Counted from the stretch's first letter, positions 35,025-48,745 are shown. The stretch: DNA of 64,000 nt from Dillenia suffruticosa (GCA_033439265.1 JAVTVX010000004.1:16939701-17003700), one strand, 5' to 3'. Numbers and translations: made by a program. Notes: generated by a model not told the origin, from the letters alone.

Positions 35025-36363
35025 ATGGTTAAGACCAAGAGACAGAATGAAGTATCTTCTGAGGGAGAGCATAAGAATGATGAGTAGGGGCAGGAGCCTC
35101 AATTTCAGGTGCTAGGTGATTAGAGGCTAGAAGGGCCAGGTTTACAGCAGGTTTTAGCTGCCCTAATGGCTTTGGTAGGCATTATGTCAGGGGAGATTCG
35201 CAGATTGATCGAGAGATTGTCTCAACTAGTGATATGGAGTGAAACTACAGATATCTCTCTAACTACTCATATGACGCCTACCTTTTCAGCTATGTAAGTT
35301 TCAGCAACTCCAGTGATATCCATTAGTTATGTGTCAGAACGAGTTAGCATATAGAGATCAGAGAGATAGCAAATGTGGAGAGGGATATGAGACAGAGGGA
35401 ATGCATATATGCCACCAGAGGGTTGTTGATTCCGGAAATAGATGATTGAGTTTAGAAAGATGGAGCCGATGATATTTTTAGGGAGTGAAGATCCTCAGGT
35501 TGTAGAGACTTGGATCGTAGAGATGCAAAGACTGTTTTATGAGTTTATGATTGTGGAGGAATATAAGGTCAGATTAGCCACCCATTATCTGAAAGAAGCT
35601 TTGTATGACAGGTGGAGTTTGAAGTTGAGACTCTGATATGACAATGACCTTCAGTGTGTTTACTGGAGTGATTTTACTCAGATTTTCCATGAAAAAGATG
35701 TACCCACTTTTATTAGAGATCAGAAGATGTCTGAATTTTTGAGTTTTAGACAGGGCAGTTAGACTGTTAGTCAGTATGAAGATCGCTTCACTAAATTGTT
35801 AGTGTATGCTCCAAAATTTGTTGATATGAATGAAAAGTGAGCCAAGAGATTTAAAAAAAAAGATTACGTTCATTCTTCCAGAGTACCTAGTAGCTCTGCG
35901 TTTTACCACTTATCAAGACCTAGTGAACAATGCAAAGGCCTTGGAATTAGTTACTAAGGATAGACAAGAAAGGTTGTGGGGAAAAAGGCCAGTGGAAGTC
36001 CAAGCTTCTAACATGAGAAAGAAAAATGAGAAGAAAAGGCATTTGAGCAGGGTGAGAGCTCCCGTAAGAGGCTATTGTGTCCCACTTGTGAAAATCTTTA
36101 TTCAGGGCCAAGCGAGGGAGGAATGAGATCTTGTTTTATATGTTTTCAGCCAAGCCATTATGCTTTACATTGTCCTCTTAAGGTTGGGCAGTCACAGGCT
36201 GCTCCTTTACAGAATGTTCCACCACCCAAACCTCTATCAACTTAGCATGAAGTAGCCCCTCAAGTTCCATTGAGGTTGGGACTACCTAGACCAGCTTTAC
36301 CACCATTGGATGACCTCAAGGGATGCCCAGGAGGTCAGGCTAGAGTTCATGCAGTCACTGCAT
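35025..36363 (+). pseudogene. gag: Element C gag (broken)
   Basis: The likely start is the ATG at 35025 (MVKTKRQNE). The capsid domain includes F-L-GSEDPQVVETW near 35475, SEFLSFRQG near 35731 and LPEYLVALRF near 35874. A perfect zinc knuckle C-x2-C-x4-H-x4-C (CFICFQPSHYALHC) is at 36132-36173. Stops interrupt it, for example in the linker before 35440, after 35633 and after RQGS near 35760, with at least one frameshift before the knuckle. Function lost. Confidence 0.85.
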
Positions 36364-36394
36364 AGGAGGCTCGTGTTTCATCCGATATAATTAC

Positions 36395-39300
36395 AGGTAG
36401 AATGAAATTATTTTCTTGTGATGTTCGTGTCTTGATTGATCCGGGTGCCACGTGTTCATTCATTTCACTTGCATTTATTATGTACTTACCTCATGAGTTT
36501 GAACCTCTAAAGCAATGCTTGTAGGTTGCTACCCCATTTGGAGATGAGATTCTTATTACTGAATTTTATAGGTGTTGTATTAAGCTTCCAGAAGCATGAT
36601 TTTAGCATTGATTTGCTACCATTGGAGTTGTTAGATTTGGATGTAATTCTAGGTATATATTAGTTATTAGCTAATTATACATTGGTTAATTGCCATCAAA
36701 AAATTGTTTGCTTTTTACCACCAGGACAACCACAGATTTTCTTTGTTGAGGATAGATTTATCAGAGCTCCAGTCGTATCTCTCATTAGAGTAACTAAGAT
36801 GCTATCCATGGGTTGTCAGGGATATTTAGCTTATGTCATTGAAGACAAGACACAATTGGTTGACCTACCAATGGTTCATGATTCCTGGATGTGTTTCCAG
36901 ATGATTTGCCCGGATTGCCACTAGTTAAAGATATAGAGTTTACTATTGATGTGATGTCAGATACCATACCTATCTCCATAGCTCCATATAGGATGGTACC
37001 AGTTGAATTGAAGTTGAAAACTCAATTATAAGAACTGGTGGATAAGAGATTTGTACGCCCGAGTGTTTTTCCTTGGGGTGCACCAGTTTTATTTGTAAAA
37101 AAGAATGATGGTTCCTTGAGGTTAGTATTGATTACCACAAATTGAATCAAGTGACGATCAAGAATAAATGCCTTTGCTGAGAATTGATGATATGTTTATT
37201 CAGTTGAGAGATACTATGGTTTTCTCTAAATTGGATCTCGGATCGGACTATCATCAGATTAGGGTCAGAGAGGAAAATATACCTAAAACAACTTTTCATT
37301 CTTGTTATGGACACTATGAGTTCTTGGTGATACCATTTGGGTTAACTAATGCCCCAGTAGTGTTATGGATTTGATGAACCATGTTTTCAGACCCTATCTG
37401 GATGATTTTATTGTAGTGTTTATTGATGATGTGTTGGTTTATTCTTAAGATAGAGCTCAACATGAACAGCAACTTCGCATCCCCTTACAAACTTTGAGGG
37501 CTAAGAAATTGTACACCAAGTTAAGTAAATGTGAATTCTAGCTTAGTGAAGTAACTTTCTTGGGTGATATTTATTGTCTTTGGTAGAGGACTTTCTATAG
37601 ATTCGAAGAAGATTGAACTTGTTGTTAACTGGTCCTCATCCACTACAGTTATAGAGGTGCATAGTTTTTTGGGATTGGCAGGTTATTACCATAGATTTGT
37701 AAAGGATTTCTCTTCGATAGTTGCTTTGCTTATGAGATTGACTCATAAAAATGTACCCTTCATGTGGGATGAACAATGTAAGACTAGTTTCGGACTCTAA
37801 AGGATAATCTTGTATTGGCTCCAGTACTAATATTACTAGTTAGCATACAGGAATATGTGATTCTTAGTAATGCATCCAAGACAAGTTTGGGTTGTGTGCT
37901 GATATAGGGATGGAATGTGATAGCCTATACTTCTAGACAATTGAAACCACATGAAGAGAATTATCCTACGTGATCTAGAGCTTGCAACTATTATTGTTGC
38001 TTTGAAGATTTGGAAACACTATCTCTATGGTGAGCATTGTGAAATATTCACTGATCATCAAAGTCTAAAAAACTTATTTACCCAGAAGAAGTTGAATCTA
38101 AGACAATACAGATGGCTTGAATTATTAAAGGATTATGATGATACCATTCAATATCAACTCAAAAAAGCAAATATTGTAGCAGATGCCCTCAGCTATAAAT
38201 CTACTATTCCAATAGCAGCTCTACGAGTAAGAGAACTTCAAATGATAGCTGGTTTGAGCAGTTGAGGATTGATGCTAAGGTTACTAGCCATGGGGGTCTC
38301 TTTTGGCTCGGTTTATGGTCTAACCAAATCTCTCTGATCACATTAGAGTAATTCAACAGACTGAAGGAGGCAATTAAGCTAAGGGAAGATGTTCTTAAAG
38401 GGGGGCCCTAAATTCAATAGATCAAATGAAGCAATCAGATTTCGAGACAGGGTGGTAGTTCCGGAGGCTCAGGGATTGCAGAGGTTAATTTTGGAGGAAA
38501 CACATAATTTAGTATTTTCTATTCATCCAGGATATATCAAGATATACAGGGATTTACGTCAATCCTTGTGGTGGCCTAGTATGAAGAGAGACATTGCAGA
38601 GTTTGTTTGTAGATGTTTAACATGTCAAAAAGTGAAAACTGAACATCAAAGACTTGGTGGACTATTTAAGCCACTCCCTATCCCTAGTGGAAATGAGAGT
38701 ATATCACCTTGGATTTTGTATTAGGATTACCTAAAACTATGAGGGGATAGATGCTATATGGGTTATAGTAGATCATCTCATCAAATAAACTCACTTCTCC
38801 CAGTTGCAGTTACTTATTCTATGGAGAAGTTAGCTAAATTTTATATTGATGAGATCATGAGATTACATAGCATACCGGTATCCATTGTTTTTTATAGAGA
38901 TCCACGATTTGTTTCTCGATTTTGGCAAAGCTTTCAGACCAAGTTGGGAACTAGATTTAATTTCTCCATAGCATATCATCTTCAGACAGATAGTTAGTCA
39001 AAAAGGACTATACAAACTCTAAAGGAAATGCTGAGAGCTTATGTTCTAGAGTTCCGCAATAGTTGGACAAAACATTTGATATTAGTAGAGTTTGCTTATA
39101 ATAACAGCTACCATTCTAGCATTGGCATGGCACTATTTGAAGCATTGTATGGGAGAAAATACAAGACTCCTCTTTGTTGGGACGAAGTGGGAGAGAAACA
39201 GATACTTCAATCTGAGATAGAGCCTGCTTATCTACAAGAAATCACAAAAAAGGTTCAGACCATTCGAGAAAAGCTTTGAACAGCTCAGTCTAGCAGGAAG

Positions 39301-39759
39301 AGTTATGTTGCTTGGAGACACAGAGATTTGGAATTTAAGGTGGGAGATAAAGTTTTTATGAAAATTTCTCCAATCAAAGAAGTGGTGAGATTTGAGAAGA
39401 AAAAGGGAAAACTTAGCCCTAGATTTGTTGGTCCTTTTGAAGTTCTAGCCAGAATTAGACTATCTGCTTATGAGTTAGCCTTACCTCTAGCACTTGAGGG
39501 AGTTCACCCTACTTTCCATGTTTCCATACTAAGCAAGTATGTTCATGATCCTTCACATATAATCAGCTATAAGCCACTTCAGGTTGCAGAAGATCTAACT
39601 TATGTTGAGTAACCAATACAGATTTTGAGCTATGGAGAGCAGAACTTAAGGAAAAAGACCATTAAGTTGGTAAAGGTTTTGTGGTGACACCACACCTCCA
39701 AGGAGGCATCTTGGGAGTTAGAGCCAGAAATGAGGAGATAATACCCCTATCTTTTTTAG
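36395..39759 (+). pseudogene. pol: Element C pol: protease, RT, RNase H, integrase, chromodomain-like tail
   Basis: Protease near 36427-36475 reads VLIDPGATCSFIS, close to the DSGAT-x-SF form with Ser changed to Pro. RT starts about 36900 (DDLPGLPLVKDIEF) and contains PFGLTNAPV and the active site FIDDVLVYS at 37419-37445. RNase H is at about 37860-38200 and ends NIVADALS. The integrase zinc region near 38520-38650 keeps HPGYIKIY and CLTCQ. Of the catalytic triad the first D is present (IVDHL near 38769), the second is Y (VFYRDPRF near 38890) and E is K (SKRT near 39000). The C-terminal core GPFEVL...[12 protein letters not shown] is well kept near 39430-39540, then decays to YPYLF at 39742. 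Many stops. Confidence 0.9.
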
Positions 39760-39790
39760 TATGAATAATGATCCGGAGGACCGGAGCTTT

Positions 39791-39803
39791 AAAGGGGGAT
39801 GGA
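39791..39803 (+). promoter_or_regulatory. Element C polypurine tract
   Basis: AAAGGGGGATGGA lies directly before the 3' LTR. It differs from the TTTTAGGGGGTTAG type of A, B, D and E. Confidence 0.8.
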
Positions 39804-42565
39804 TATAAGGTCCCATTTTTAGAAAACATTAAAACATACATTTTTATTTCCAATTTTACTTATCACACTTAAATTTTTCCGCATCTCACTATTGATAGGA
39901 TTTGTGATTTTTCTCTTAATTGCGATGTATATTTCGATTTTTATGTTTATGATTTTATGTAGAGGTCAAGAATATTAAAATTAGCATAGATTATAAAATA
40001 TATTGGCTTATGGAAACGATCAAAAAAATACAACAAGAGAACCGAATTAGGGTTTAGTGTGGGACCCAGAAAAGAAAAAGAAAAAGGAAAGAACAAGAAA
40101 AAGAAAAAAGTAAAAATAAAATAGAAATAATTTGGGGACACTATGGCACATTATCATCCACCACATGGCACCCTTACCTTTGACACTACACTATGCTTGG
40201 ACCCCACATTCCACTTAGGTAAAGAGAGAGGGATGGAGAAAGAGCTTAAAAGATAACATTTATCTTCCTAAAGCCTTATTTTCAAATTCCATCATTTTCC
40301 TCCAAAATCTCACCCAAACCTCTATGAAAATGACCTTTTAAACTTGAAATAAACAACATCCATCCATATATTTGTTATCCCTAGCCTTTGGGAAGTAAAA
40401 AAAAATGTAAAACACCTATAAAATAAGCTAGAAATCCAAAGAAAGGTTGGAGAGGAAAGGACGAAAAACTCAAATGAAGAATTGCAAGTTTGAGGCAAGT
40501 GCCATACTTGTATTGTTTCTTTGATGCCTAATAGCCAAGTTTAATATGTTTTTAGATTGTTGTAGCATATAAATAAGGACGGATTGAAAAAGAAAAGAAA
40601 AATCTCACTTTGGAATATCAAAAGATGAAAGAAATCCTAGATTTAAAATTCTGGATAGTATGACCATATTCTATTATTTATTCAATATCTTTCTTAGTAC
40701 AATTGTAAATTGAGTAGGGTTTTCTTCTAAAAAATTAGACTTCCTTAGCTTTAAAATGACATATGATTCAAAGAGTTTCGTAGAGAATTGAATTTTTAGT
40801 GAAATTTTAAAATAGGATGATATCTGCAGAAAAACTGCTCTGTTTATAGTATGATCATGCTCCGTTCTTTACTAAATATCTTTCTTTGCACAATCGTAAA
40901 TCAAGTAAGGTTTCCTTCTAAAGAAACTAGACTTCAATATATTTAAAATGACATAAAATTTGAAGAGTTTCATTGAGAAATGAATTTTTGGTGAATTTTC
41001 AAAATGCCGCATTTTTTGTAAAAAACACTGTTTCTGCCTGTTTTTGTGCTAACTTTTGCCTCAATTTTTGGCTTCCTTTTAGGTTGAATTAGGCTAACCT
41101 CTTATTACAAACATTATAGCCCTATATCTTATCTTTAAATAGCCATTAGAATCACTTCAATCCGATGTGTGGAAGAAGTTATGTTGATTGTTTTATAACT
41201 GCGCAAGTTGTTTTGTGAATTTTGAGTTCTAACATTGTTTGATGCAGCTTTCTATGTGCAATTGGAATTGAAACTTGTTATGAATATACAAACTGTAGCC
41301 CTAAGTCTTAATTTTGTATGACAAATGGATTCATCTTGATCTAAGTATTGCAACCCAAGATATGATGGCTTGATCAAAACTTGTTTGTACTAAAATAGCT
41401 CATTGGAGTGCTATGAGTTGATTGACTATAGGGATTGCATATTTGTGATGTATGATTATGAATCCTCTATAATTCTTGTGATAAATTAAGATCTTTGTGA
41501 TCATTACTCATGTGAACATGAAGTAACATGAAGAGAAAGTGATATTACGATAATTTCTCTGAAAGCTTTACGAAACCTACGGGCAAAGCTTAAGGAGTAC
41601 TGTTGGTATATGGAGTTCTGAAAGCTTTGCGTTGCCTACAGGCGAAGCTCGAGAAACTATGGATGTATCTCTTCTCTTTATAAGGGTATAATTAGAAGCA
41701 GGTGAAGTATTCGAGATATCTAACCTAAAAAGACCTAAATTTCATTTATAAATACCAAATTTTAACTTGCGCTTCAAGACCCTCATACACTAACTTGGTT
41801 TGATATTCTATTCCTTTCTTTAAATATCAATTTCAAATTAAAACAATAAAGATATAGAAAGATAATAAATCTAGAGTGGTAATTGCACTTATTTCTTTGA
41901 GATTGTTTAAGACAATGTGTATCTCTTGTATACTCTTTGATGTCATGATATTTACTTGTTGATATTGATATTTCTATATCCGATTACTTGTTATGTATGT
42001 TATTGGTCCCCCGTGTACATGCTCAGCTTATGTTGACCCCGATATCTTTGTTTTCAGGTGATTAGGAAGACCTTTGAGTTAAAGGATTCAATTCCCTACT
42101 CTTTTCCGATCTACTTGTATTATTAAGTCATGTTGTTCTAGTATTTCTTTTGGATTTGTATGAGTACCTGTTATATGTGAATTAATAGTTGAAGGACAAT
42201 AAAAGTCTTATATGTATAGTTTTGTTTGTATTGATATTATAATCTATAATGTGTTATCAGATGGTCAAGAGAGTCATTAATACTTGTTTGTTTGATATTA
42301 CAGGTGATGTGTGCTTTATCAAATCTTATATTAACTCTAGATGGCTAAATAGTCACTAAATAGGGGAAATTTTACCGTTATTTTATTTGAAAATAGTAAG
42401 CAATTTATTTTGTTTTAATATAAATCTCTTTCCGTGTTATCACACATGTGGAGTGCGACTATTCCGAGTCCAGACGTTGCATTTTAATCGTATTAGTTGT
42501 TTACACATTTGCATGTCTGTTTCTTTTTGCTAGGGGGTGCAACACCTGGATAATAAGTCATCACA
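39804..42565 (+). repeat. Element C 3' LTR
   Basis: 2762 bp, TATAAGGTCCC to AAGTCATCACA, collinear with 32171-34889. Confidence 0.88.
41561..41656 (+). repeat. 59-bp-period hairpin pair (C 3' LTR)
   Basis: Unit 1 has arms AAGCTTT and AAAGCTT around an ACGAAACCTACGGGC-type loop. Unit 2 has AGCTTTGC with GCGAAGCT (one wobble). The spacing between units is 59 bp. Confidence 0.6.
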
Positions 42566-43523
42566 CACATTCATAAGTCAATTGTAACATTATGCAAACA
42601 ATTTAAAGATCAATAATAGTCATAGATTTATCAAATTATTCAATTCGGGTAGATCAAGATCACAAACATTTTACAAATCCATTTCAAAATTCATTCACAA
42701 ATCATAAATTGAAAACCTTTTTATCATTTATGCTCAACATAACCATCCACTCACCTCTTGGGAGGATAATCTCTCCCAATTCACAACTAATTCAATGTCT
42801 AATATCACATTAGGTTCCAAATGCCATGACCTATGGTATTCAACACTAATTCTCATCTATTACAAACCCTAGTTTTAAACTCCCCATATTCATTTCATCA
42901 AATTTCAACATATTTTTCATCATGAAAGAGGAAAGTAAACCCATGTTAAGAATGTGAAGATTATCTAAATTTTTATCACCAATTTCGTCTCAAGCCGAGT
43001 TACCCCCAAACCGTAGGTTTTATCTGAAAGAGGGAGAGAGAGAGTGTGTGTGAGCCGAGAGGGAGAAGAGTAAGAGATGAGATGTAATTTGGGTTTCGTA
43101 AGTTTTGGAATCTTATCTCTACTTTTATCTACAAGCACATTTCCATTATTTGCTTAATTGTCCTCCTTCACGTCTAAATTGCACACAATGTCCTATATGT
43201 TCCTTTGAGTTATTAGGAAGTTCAACCCTATAAATTTAAGTTCTTGAACTTCTATTTTGTTGAGAAAATCTGTTGTTCAGTGATGAGCAAGTAAAATGGA
43301 ATGAAGAGTGAAATCTATGAAAAATAAATTAGAACTAATAAAAATGTAAAGTATTAAAAAATATAGGATATAATATAATTGGTGCATTATTTGAATAAAG
43401 GGTTGATTGACATCATAGTGTAAAGCTCCTTGAGTGACTTGGAGAACTTGGGTTCCAATCTCTTAGAATGCAAGTGACGACAAGGAATTGGAAAATTTTG
43501 CCAAGTCAAGGATGTATATGTGT

Positions 43524-43702
43524 ACCGAGAGGAAATTGGAAGGAAGAGCCGATAGGAACAATTCACAATGGGATACACCGACAAGGTTACTACTGAGAGG
43601 CAAAGTTCAATATTCACCAACAGAAAGAGATTTAACCAATAGGGAAGGTTCAGATATCCACTAACGGGAATGGAGTGTAATGTATCAATAGGCAAATGGA
43701 AA
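43524..43702 (-). repeat. Degenerate short-period repeat inside solo LTR S2
   Basis: Motifs of the form ACCGAYAGG/ACCAATAGG recur at 43524, 43548, 43577, 43592, 43616, 43635, 43660 and 43685, and again at 61918 once element E is removed. Steps are mostly 24-26 bp. The region is part of S2 (minus). The E LTR has a comparable series of GACTT/CAACTTG motifs near 59450-59780. Confidence 0.5.
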
Positions 43703-43707
43703 TCAAA

Positions 43708-44627
43708 TGTAACATTGAAATATTCGGTATTAGAAAATTTTTATTGAATTTTCAATAATCTTTGTAAAAATACAGGGAAAAACTTGTTGTAATTGGTTTT
43801 AATTTATCAATGAAGGTTTTATAAAGTTTAGTTGAAAAAAAAAAGGTTTTGGAGATAATTTGGAACAATTAAAACTTATTTGGAGTCAATTAAATGAAGA
43901 CAAGTATGAAATTCACCAAGACAATTTGAGCAAGTGCCAAGGTAACTTGAGGAGATTAGGCCTCAGAATTATTAGCTTCGCACATAGGCAAGCCGACTTG
44001 TCCAATGACAGGTCGACTTGTGCTTCTAGACTTTGTGTCTATAGCCAGCAAACATGTACTGTATTGCAAGTTGACACATGGATATGAAAGGTTGTGAAAT
44101 GACAAAAATGGACAACCAAACTTAAACAAATCTTAAAAATAAAGAGGAGCAAGATTGAAATTTTACCTCATACAATTAAAAAGGCTTAAACAAGCCTTCG
44201 TTTTCATTCTTCTCTGCCGAACTTATTATTTGCTCTTTTGCTCAACTCTCTCTCTCTTTCAACTCTCATCTCTCTCTCGCCTATCTCATTCTCAATCCCT
44301 CATCCGAAATCAACCCCATTCTTCCCAAACCCACTTATTAGCCTTAAGCAAACTTGTGAATGAAGGTAATTTTGGGAGAAATCAAGGGTTTGCGCAAAAA
44401 GGGGGAAATTTAGGGTTTTTGAAACCCAACATTCAAAACTCAATCCAACTACAAAATTGAGGTAATTTCTTCCTTCTAAACTTGGATTTAGCTTCCTTAT
44501 TAGTGGATTTAAATTCGTTATTGATATTTGAGGGATTGGTTAGAGAGCATGAACCTAGAGCTTGTAAATGAGGAAAAATTGGACAAATTTATGAATGAGG
44601 ATTGTATGTAAATGCAAATGATATGTA
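43708..44627 (+). repeat. Element E 5' LTR, left part
   Basis: TGTAACATTG start, collinear with 59256 to about 60453 of the 3' LTR (with a deletion near 43890). Homology stops after GATATGTA, about 1.3 kb before the LTR should end. Confidence 0.85.
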
Positions 44628-44662
44628 TTGAGCACTATTACGTATTGACCCTCAATTCCTTT
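44628..44662. other. Filler at the inversion breakpoint in E
   Basis: About 35 bp that match neither the LTR on the left nor the inverted RT on the right. Confidence 0.55.
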
Positions 44663-46481
44663 AATGATATGGGCTAGGTAAGCCTCACAACCCTTGTGCA
44701 CTAATCTTCATGCCTTAATTGTTGAGATCACATAGCTCGGTAAGACCTGCCATTCATCGACAAACACAAGTGGTGGACATCCTGGTCTACGGAACTTCAC
44801 CTCCTCAGTGAAGTAATCCACTAAAGCTCAATGAAGGTATAACCAATCCATACCTTGTATGGCATCAAAGTCCTTCATTTCTAATGGAATCAAGTCTGCT
44901 TCAAGGATTGTGGTATCTCTGTTCAACTGTTTCTCCAAAGGAGTGATAACTAGCAACTCCTCTTCAAGTGGGGTCAAAGGCTTATCGGAGTGTTTAGTGA
45001 AACCCGTGCTCACAAAAGGATTATTTGACCTCGTATCAATCAATACACGGGCGTTAATGCCAAAAAATTTTCATCATACCTATAAATAGAAATCATTAAA
45101 CAATTTGAGTTAATTATTTGAAATCTTTAAAACCTAGGAAAATTGGTAAAAATGGGACATAGTATAATCAAGTCAAATCAAAGCCTCAACGAGTCAATCC
45201 CATGTCTATATGTTCAGAAAAGGAATTTAAATTGTAAATTTAACCAAACTCCACCAAAATTCGTAATTCTCAATGCGACCATAACTATCTTAAGACATTA
45301 AGTCATCTCTCTCCAAATTCATTATCATGCAATATCATCAATTTACAATCCAAATTCAATCATGCACTTAGAATCACATAGTATTTATATCTAAATTTCT
45401 AAATCATCAAATTCAAGTTCTGAGAGATTTACCTGTGACTATATCCAGTTTGTTTTGTGCATCTTCATTCATCATTGCATAAATTCTTTTTTGAGTCTGT
45501 GGTTGTGGATGTTGAGTTGGAGCAACCACTATATTGTTCCCTATTCCCGTTAGCAGTATGACACTAGGGAAGGAATTAAGAATGTTGACTTCGCCGCCCA
45601 TTGATCCACTCGGGTGATTTCGGCTTGCTTGGCTTTTTTGTCCCAACTCCGAACAAGCATTACTAAAATAGCCCTCCTTTCTGCATTGATAGAACTTCTT
45701 GAGTGCATGACAAACCCCGAAATGGAACCTCTCATAGTACTTACACTACTCTTTCTTGTTTCCCACCGATTTATTCCCAGAGCCAGCACTAGATGTGGGG
45801 CATAAAATTAGGTGATCATTGGCTTTGTGGAGTACCAACGGATCCAGTGACTGAGACTCCACCATAGGAGCCCGTGCTCCAACTTTGCTTTGAATTTTGG
45901 CCTTGTACATGTTTGGACCTTCTCTTCTTTTTCTGGCCTTCTCTCATCCTACCGCTTTCCTTAACCATTTTCTCAGCCCTCAATGCTAATTCCAAGACAT
46001 CTTTCCAGGTGTGGGCCGAGGTTATAGACATCTTCTCTCAGATGGCCAAATTTAGGCCTTCCTTAAAATTGAAGTGCAAGTATTCCTCGGAAGTCACCTA
46101 CTTTGTGACAAATGAGGACAATCACCTCAACTCTGTCTCCTAATCTGCCACCGACTTGTTGCCTTGGCAGAGGTGAAAGAACTCTTTCCTCTTCAAGTCT
46201 CGGAAAACCAAGTATAATATTTTTCATCGAATTCCCTAAGAAATTTCTTCCAAGAAATGGGTATTGTGGACCTCTCCTTGAGATTATCCTACCATACTGG
46301 GGCATCTTCATCCAACAATTTATCCAATTCTTTGCCACCATAAGCTTAAATTTTTCATCAAGTCTCACATCGGCCACGGTCTCCCAAACCTAATTTATGT
46401 AATTATTTGCCACCATCGCATCACTAGTCCCTGAAAACGTGACATATCCAAGTTGTCGGGCTTCCTTGATCAATTTGGATA
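44663..46481 (-). pseudogene. Element E gag (C-terminal part), protease and RT start, inverted
   Basis: On the minus strand: capsid domain from 46476 (IKEARQLG...) with LKLMVAKNWI-like sequence, and SITSAHTWKDVLELALRAEKM near 46029-45960. A basic tract follows, then a damaged knuckle QCRKEGYFSNAC near 45690-45650 that has lost its first Cys and whose His is Tyr. Protease at 45043-44828 reads IDTRSNNPFVS, with the catalytic DTG changed. The RT lead (GCEAYLAHII) ends at 44663. It joins in frame with 56809-57093 when D is removed. Confidence 0.85.
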
Positions 46482-46774
46482 TGTAACACCGACACTGCGG
46501 TGTTTGTACTATTGTACTCCTATTCCAGAATTAAATAAAAATATTTCTCAATTATATATACATAGAGAAATTTTTATTTATTTTGATTTTTTGATTTTGG
46601 GGGCTTTAAATAGAAAATTTTGATATATATATATATAAAGTATCCGTATTACCGATTTGAGGTAAACCCTATTTGTTAAAAATTAGAACTTTGAAAAAAA
46701 AATAATAGACGAGTGTTGCATTTTGAGCCAAAACGTAGCATCCCCCACCTAAATCAGATTAGGGCTTTTAGCCC

Positions 46775-46839
<65 letters not shown>

Positions 46840-48738
46840 CTTCTTCCCCTTCCCGCGACCCGCCGCTCTCCCTCGCCCGAATCTGCCACTATCCTCCGCA
46901 GCGCACCAACACCACCATCCTCTTCTTCTTCTCTTCCTCTCTTCGGCTTTGCCACCCTCCGCCGCTCTCTCTACCGCTGTCCGCCGCAGAGCAAGCTTCC
47001 TTGCACGAGCATGAGTGCGATCCTCCTCGGGCAAGCGCGCCACAGCATGCAACCTTCCGCCAGCGCACCACAGCGTAAGCACGACCGCGCGAGAAATATG
47101 TTAAATTCAAGAAAAATTAGAAAAAAATTGAGAAATATTGGAAATTTGATCATTGGTGAGCCAAATGATTCAAAATTGATGAAAGGAGAATCTAGAAAGG
47201 AGATTGTGTAAATTAAAGTTGTATTAAATTGGAAAAAAATGAAAAATCTCTTATTAGGCTTTTATTTGATATTAAATTGTGATGATTTGATTAGACAAAT
47301 CTTTTGGGAGACTCAAGGAGTCAGATTAGATTTGTTTTAAAAATAGGGAGTGACCATTCTCCCTAGAAATAATGAGTGGGACACTAATCTCTTGCATGAA
47401 ATAGTAAAACTTGTTTCTGCTGTATTTTCCATAAAACATGTTTTCGATATATATGGACTCAACGTATGATATTAAATTTCAAACTTGTTTTGTGACATTT
47501 GGAGTATCGTAAATTTATATTTCCGATGACTATGTATCCATGGTTTGAAATGAAAAGATATTGTGCAATTATTTGAAAACCAGATATGTTTTCTATTCTA
47601 CCATCATATTGGCATGGATTTGAAATGATTTGATGATTGTATTGGCACACAGATTTAAAATCTTTTGATAATCTGTATGGCCCGGGTGCCCATTTGTGAT
47701 GAGATGATCTGTATGGGCCAGGTACCCACTTGTGATGAGATGATATTCTTTAATAAATTTCATACCTATGAAGGGCGTTTGTAGAGGCACCGGATTGTCT
47801 GGATATGCTTCTACAGGAGGTATCCGCAAACGTCATATTTCTAATGGCTATAGGCGCTGCCAGTTAAACCCACGTAAGGGGGAGGACGTGTGTGACGCCA
47901 CCGTCTAACACCGGACGGGGTCTTATATACGATGATTAGCTAGTTCCAGCGAAGTCATGGTTAACATCGAGGTAGAAAGCGACTTTTGAACTTTATGCAT
48001 AAAAAAACCCCTGATGCGCCTGTTCTTGGTCATGGTTGACCTCTGCTAGGATTATTTTTGGCTTGCTTTAATAATACTTGATTTTGAATGGATGCATATA
48101 TGCTTGATATCGTGTAATTGGTTAAATAATTTCAAATTGCTAAACATATCATGTTTTACTGTGAAATATAATTGGTCTAGAGGTTTTCGTAGTATATTTG
48201 TGGGTTTGGTTTTCACGACGGTGAGATTTAATTCGAATAAAAATTTGAAGTCCTTATTTTATTTCAACCTTGCGAGGTCATGATATTGAGATCCGTAGTT
48301 GGCCGTGTACATTTATATGGGATGACTGTATAAATTATGGACATTGTTTGGCAAACTCTCACATTTTACTTGCGTTGAGGCACCTGTAAGCATTTTAAAA
48401 TTTTTACTTGGGAAATTGTTGTACATTGTACAAACTTTAGACTTGTTTGGTGTGGCGGCTACTCATGCTCTAGTTGGGCATGATAGTAGAGCTCTGTGAC
48501 TATAATTGCTAATAATTAAAAAGCCTTGTGTTGTCCGGTTGTCTGCTGTGATTTGGTTCATTATCTTGACGCCAGAATGACCCTTTTATTTGATTGATAG
48601 GATGGTTGTGAATTATATAGGTCAATTGTACTTGGGAGATCTCCGAAATATAGGAAGTTTCTGTCCGATTTTCTGTAAAAATACAGCCGGCTCCAGGGTA
48701 ATGGGCGGCTGCTCACGCCCCCAATTCGGGGCGTGACA
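46482..48738 (+). repeat. Element D 5' LTR (with deletions)
   Basis: 2257 bp. It has a CT microsatellite near 46779-46837. Relative to the 3' LTR it lacks about 415 bp (junction near 47091, equivalent to about 54655-55070) and about 155 bp (junction near 48170, equivalent to about 56131-56285). Confidence 0.88.
47774..48016 (+). other. Conserved LTR hairpins I and II (D 5' copy)
   Basis: Hairpin I has GGCGTTTG (47774-47781) with CAAACGTC (47827-47834) and an inner GGATAT/GTATCC. Hairpin II has arms CATCGAGG (47965-47972) and CCCCTGATG (48008-48016), partly eroded here. Confidence 0.5.
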
Positions 48739-48745
48739 GTTCTAT

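Larger units (their letters stand above)
32171..42565 (+). mobile_element. Element C: complete Ty3/gypsy (Tekay-like) element
   Basis: LTRs of about 2.7 kb flank gag and pol in standard gypsy order. The CACAT duplication is perfect (32166-32170 and 42566-42570). The LTR starts TGTAAGGTCCC in the 5' copy and TATAAGGTCCC in the 3' copy. Both LTRs and all coding parts are clearly diverged, so it is older than B. It is inserted in solo LTR S2. Solo LTR S1 belongs to the same family. Confidence 0.92.
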
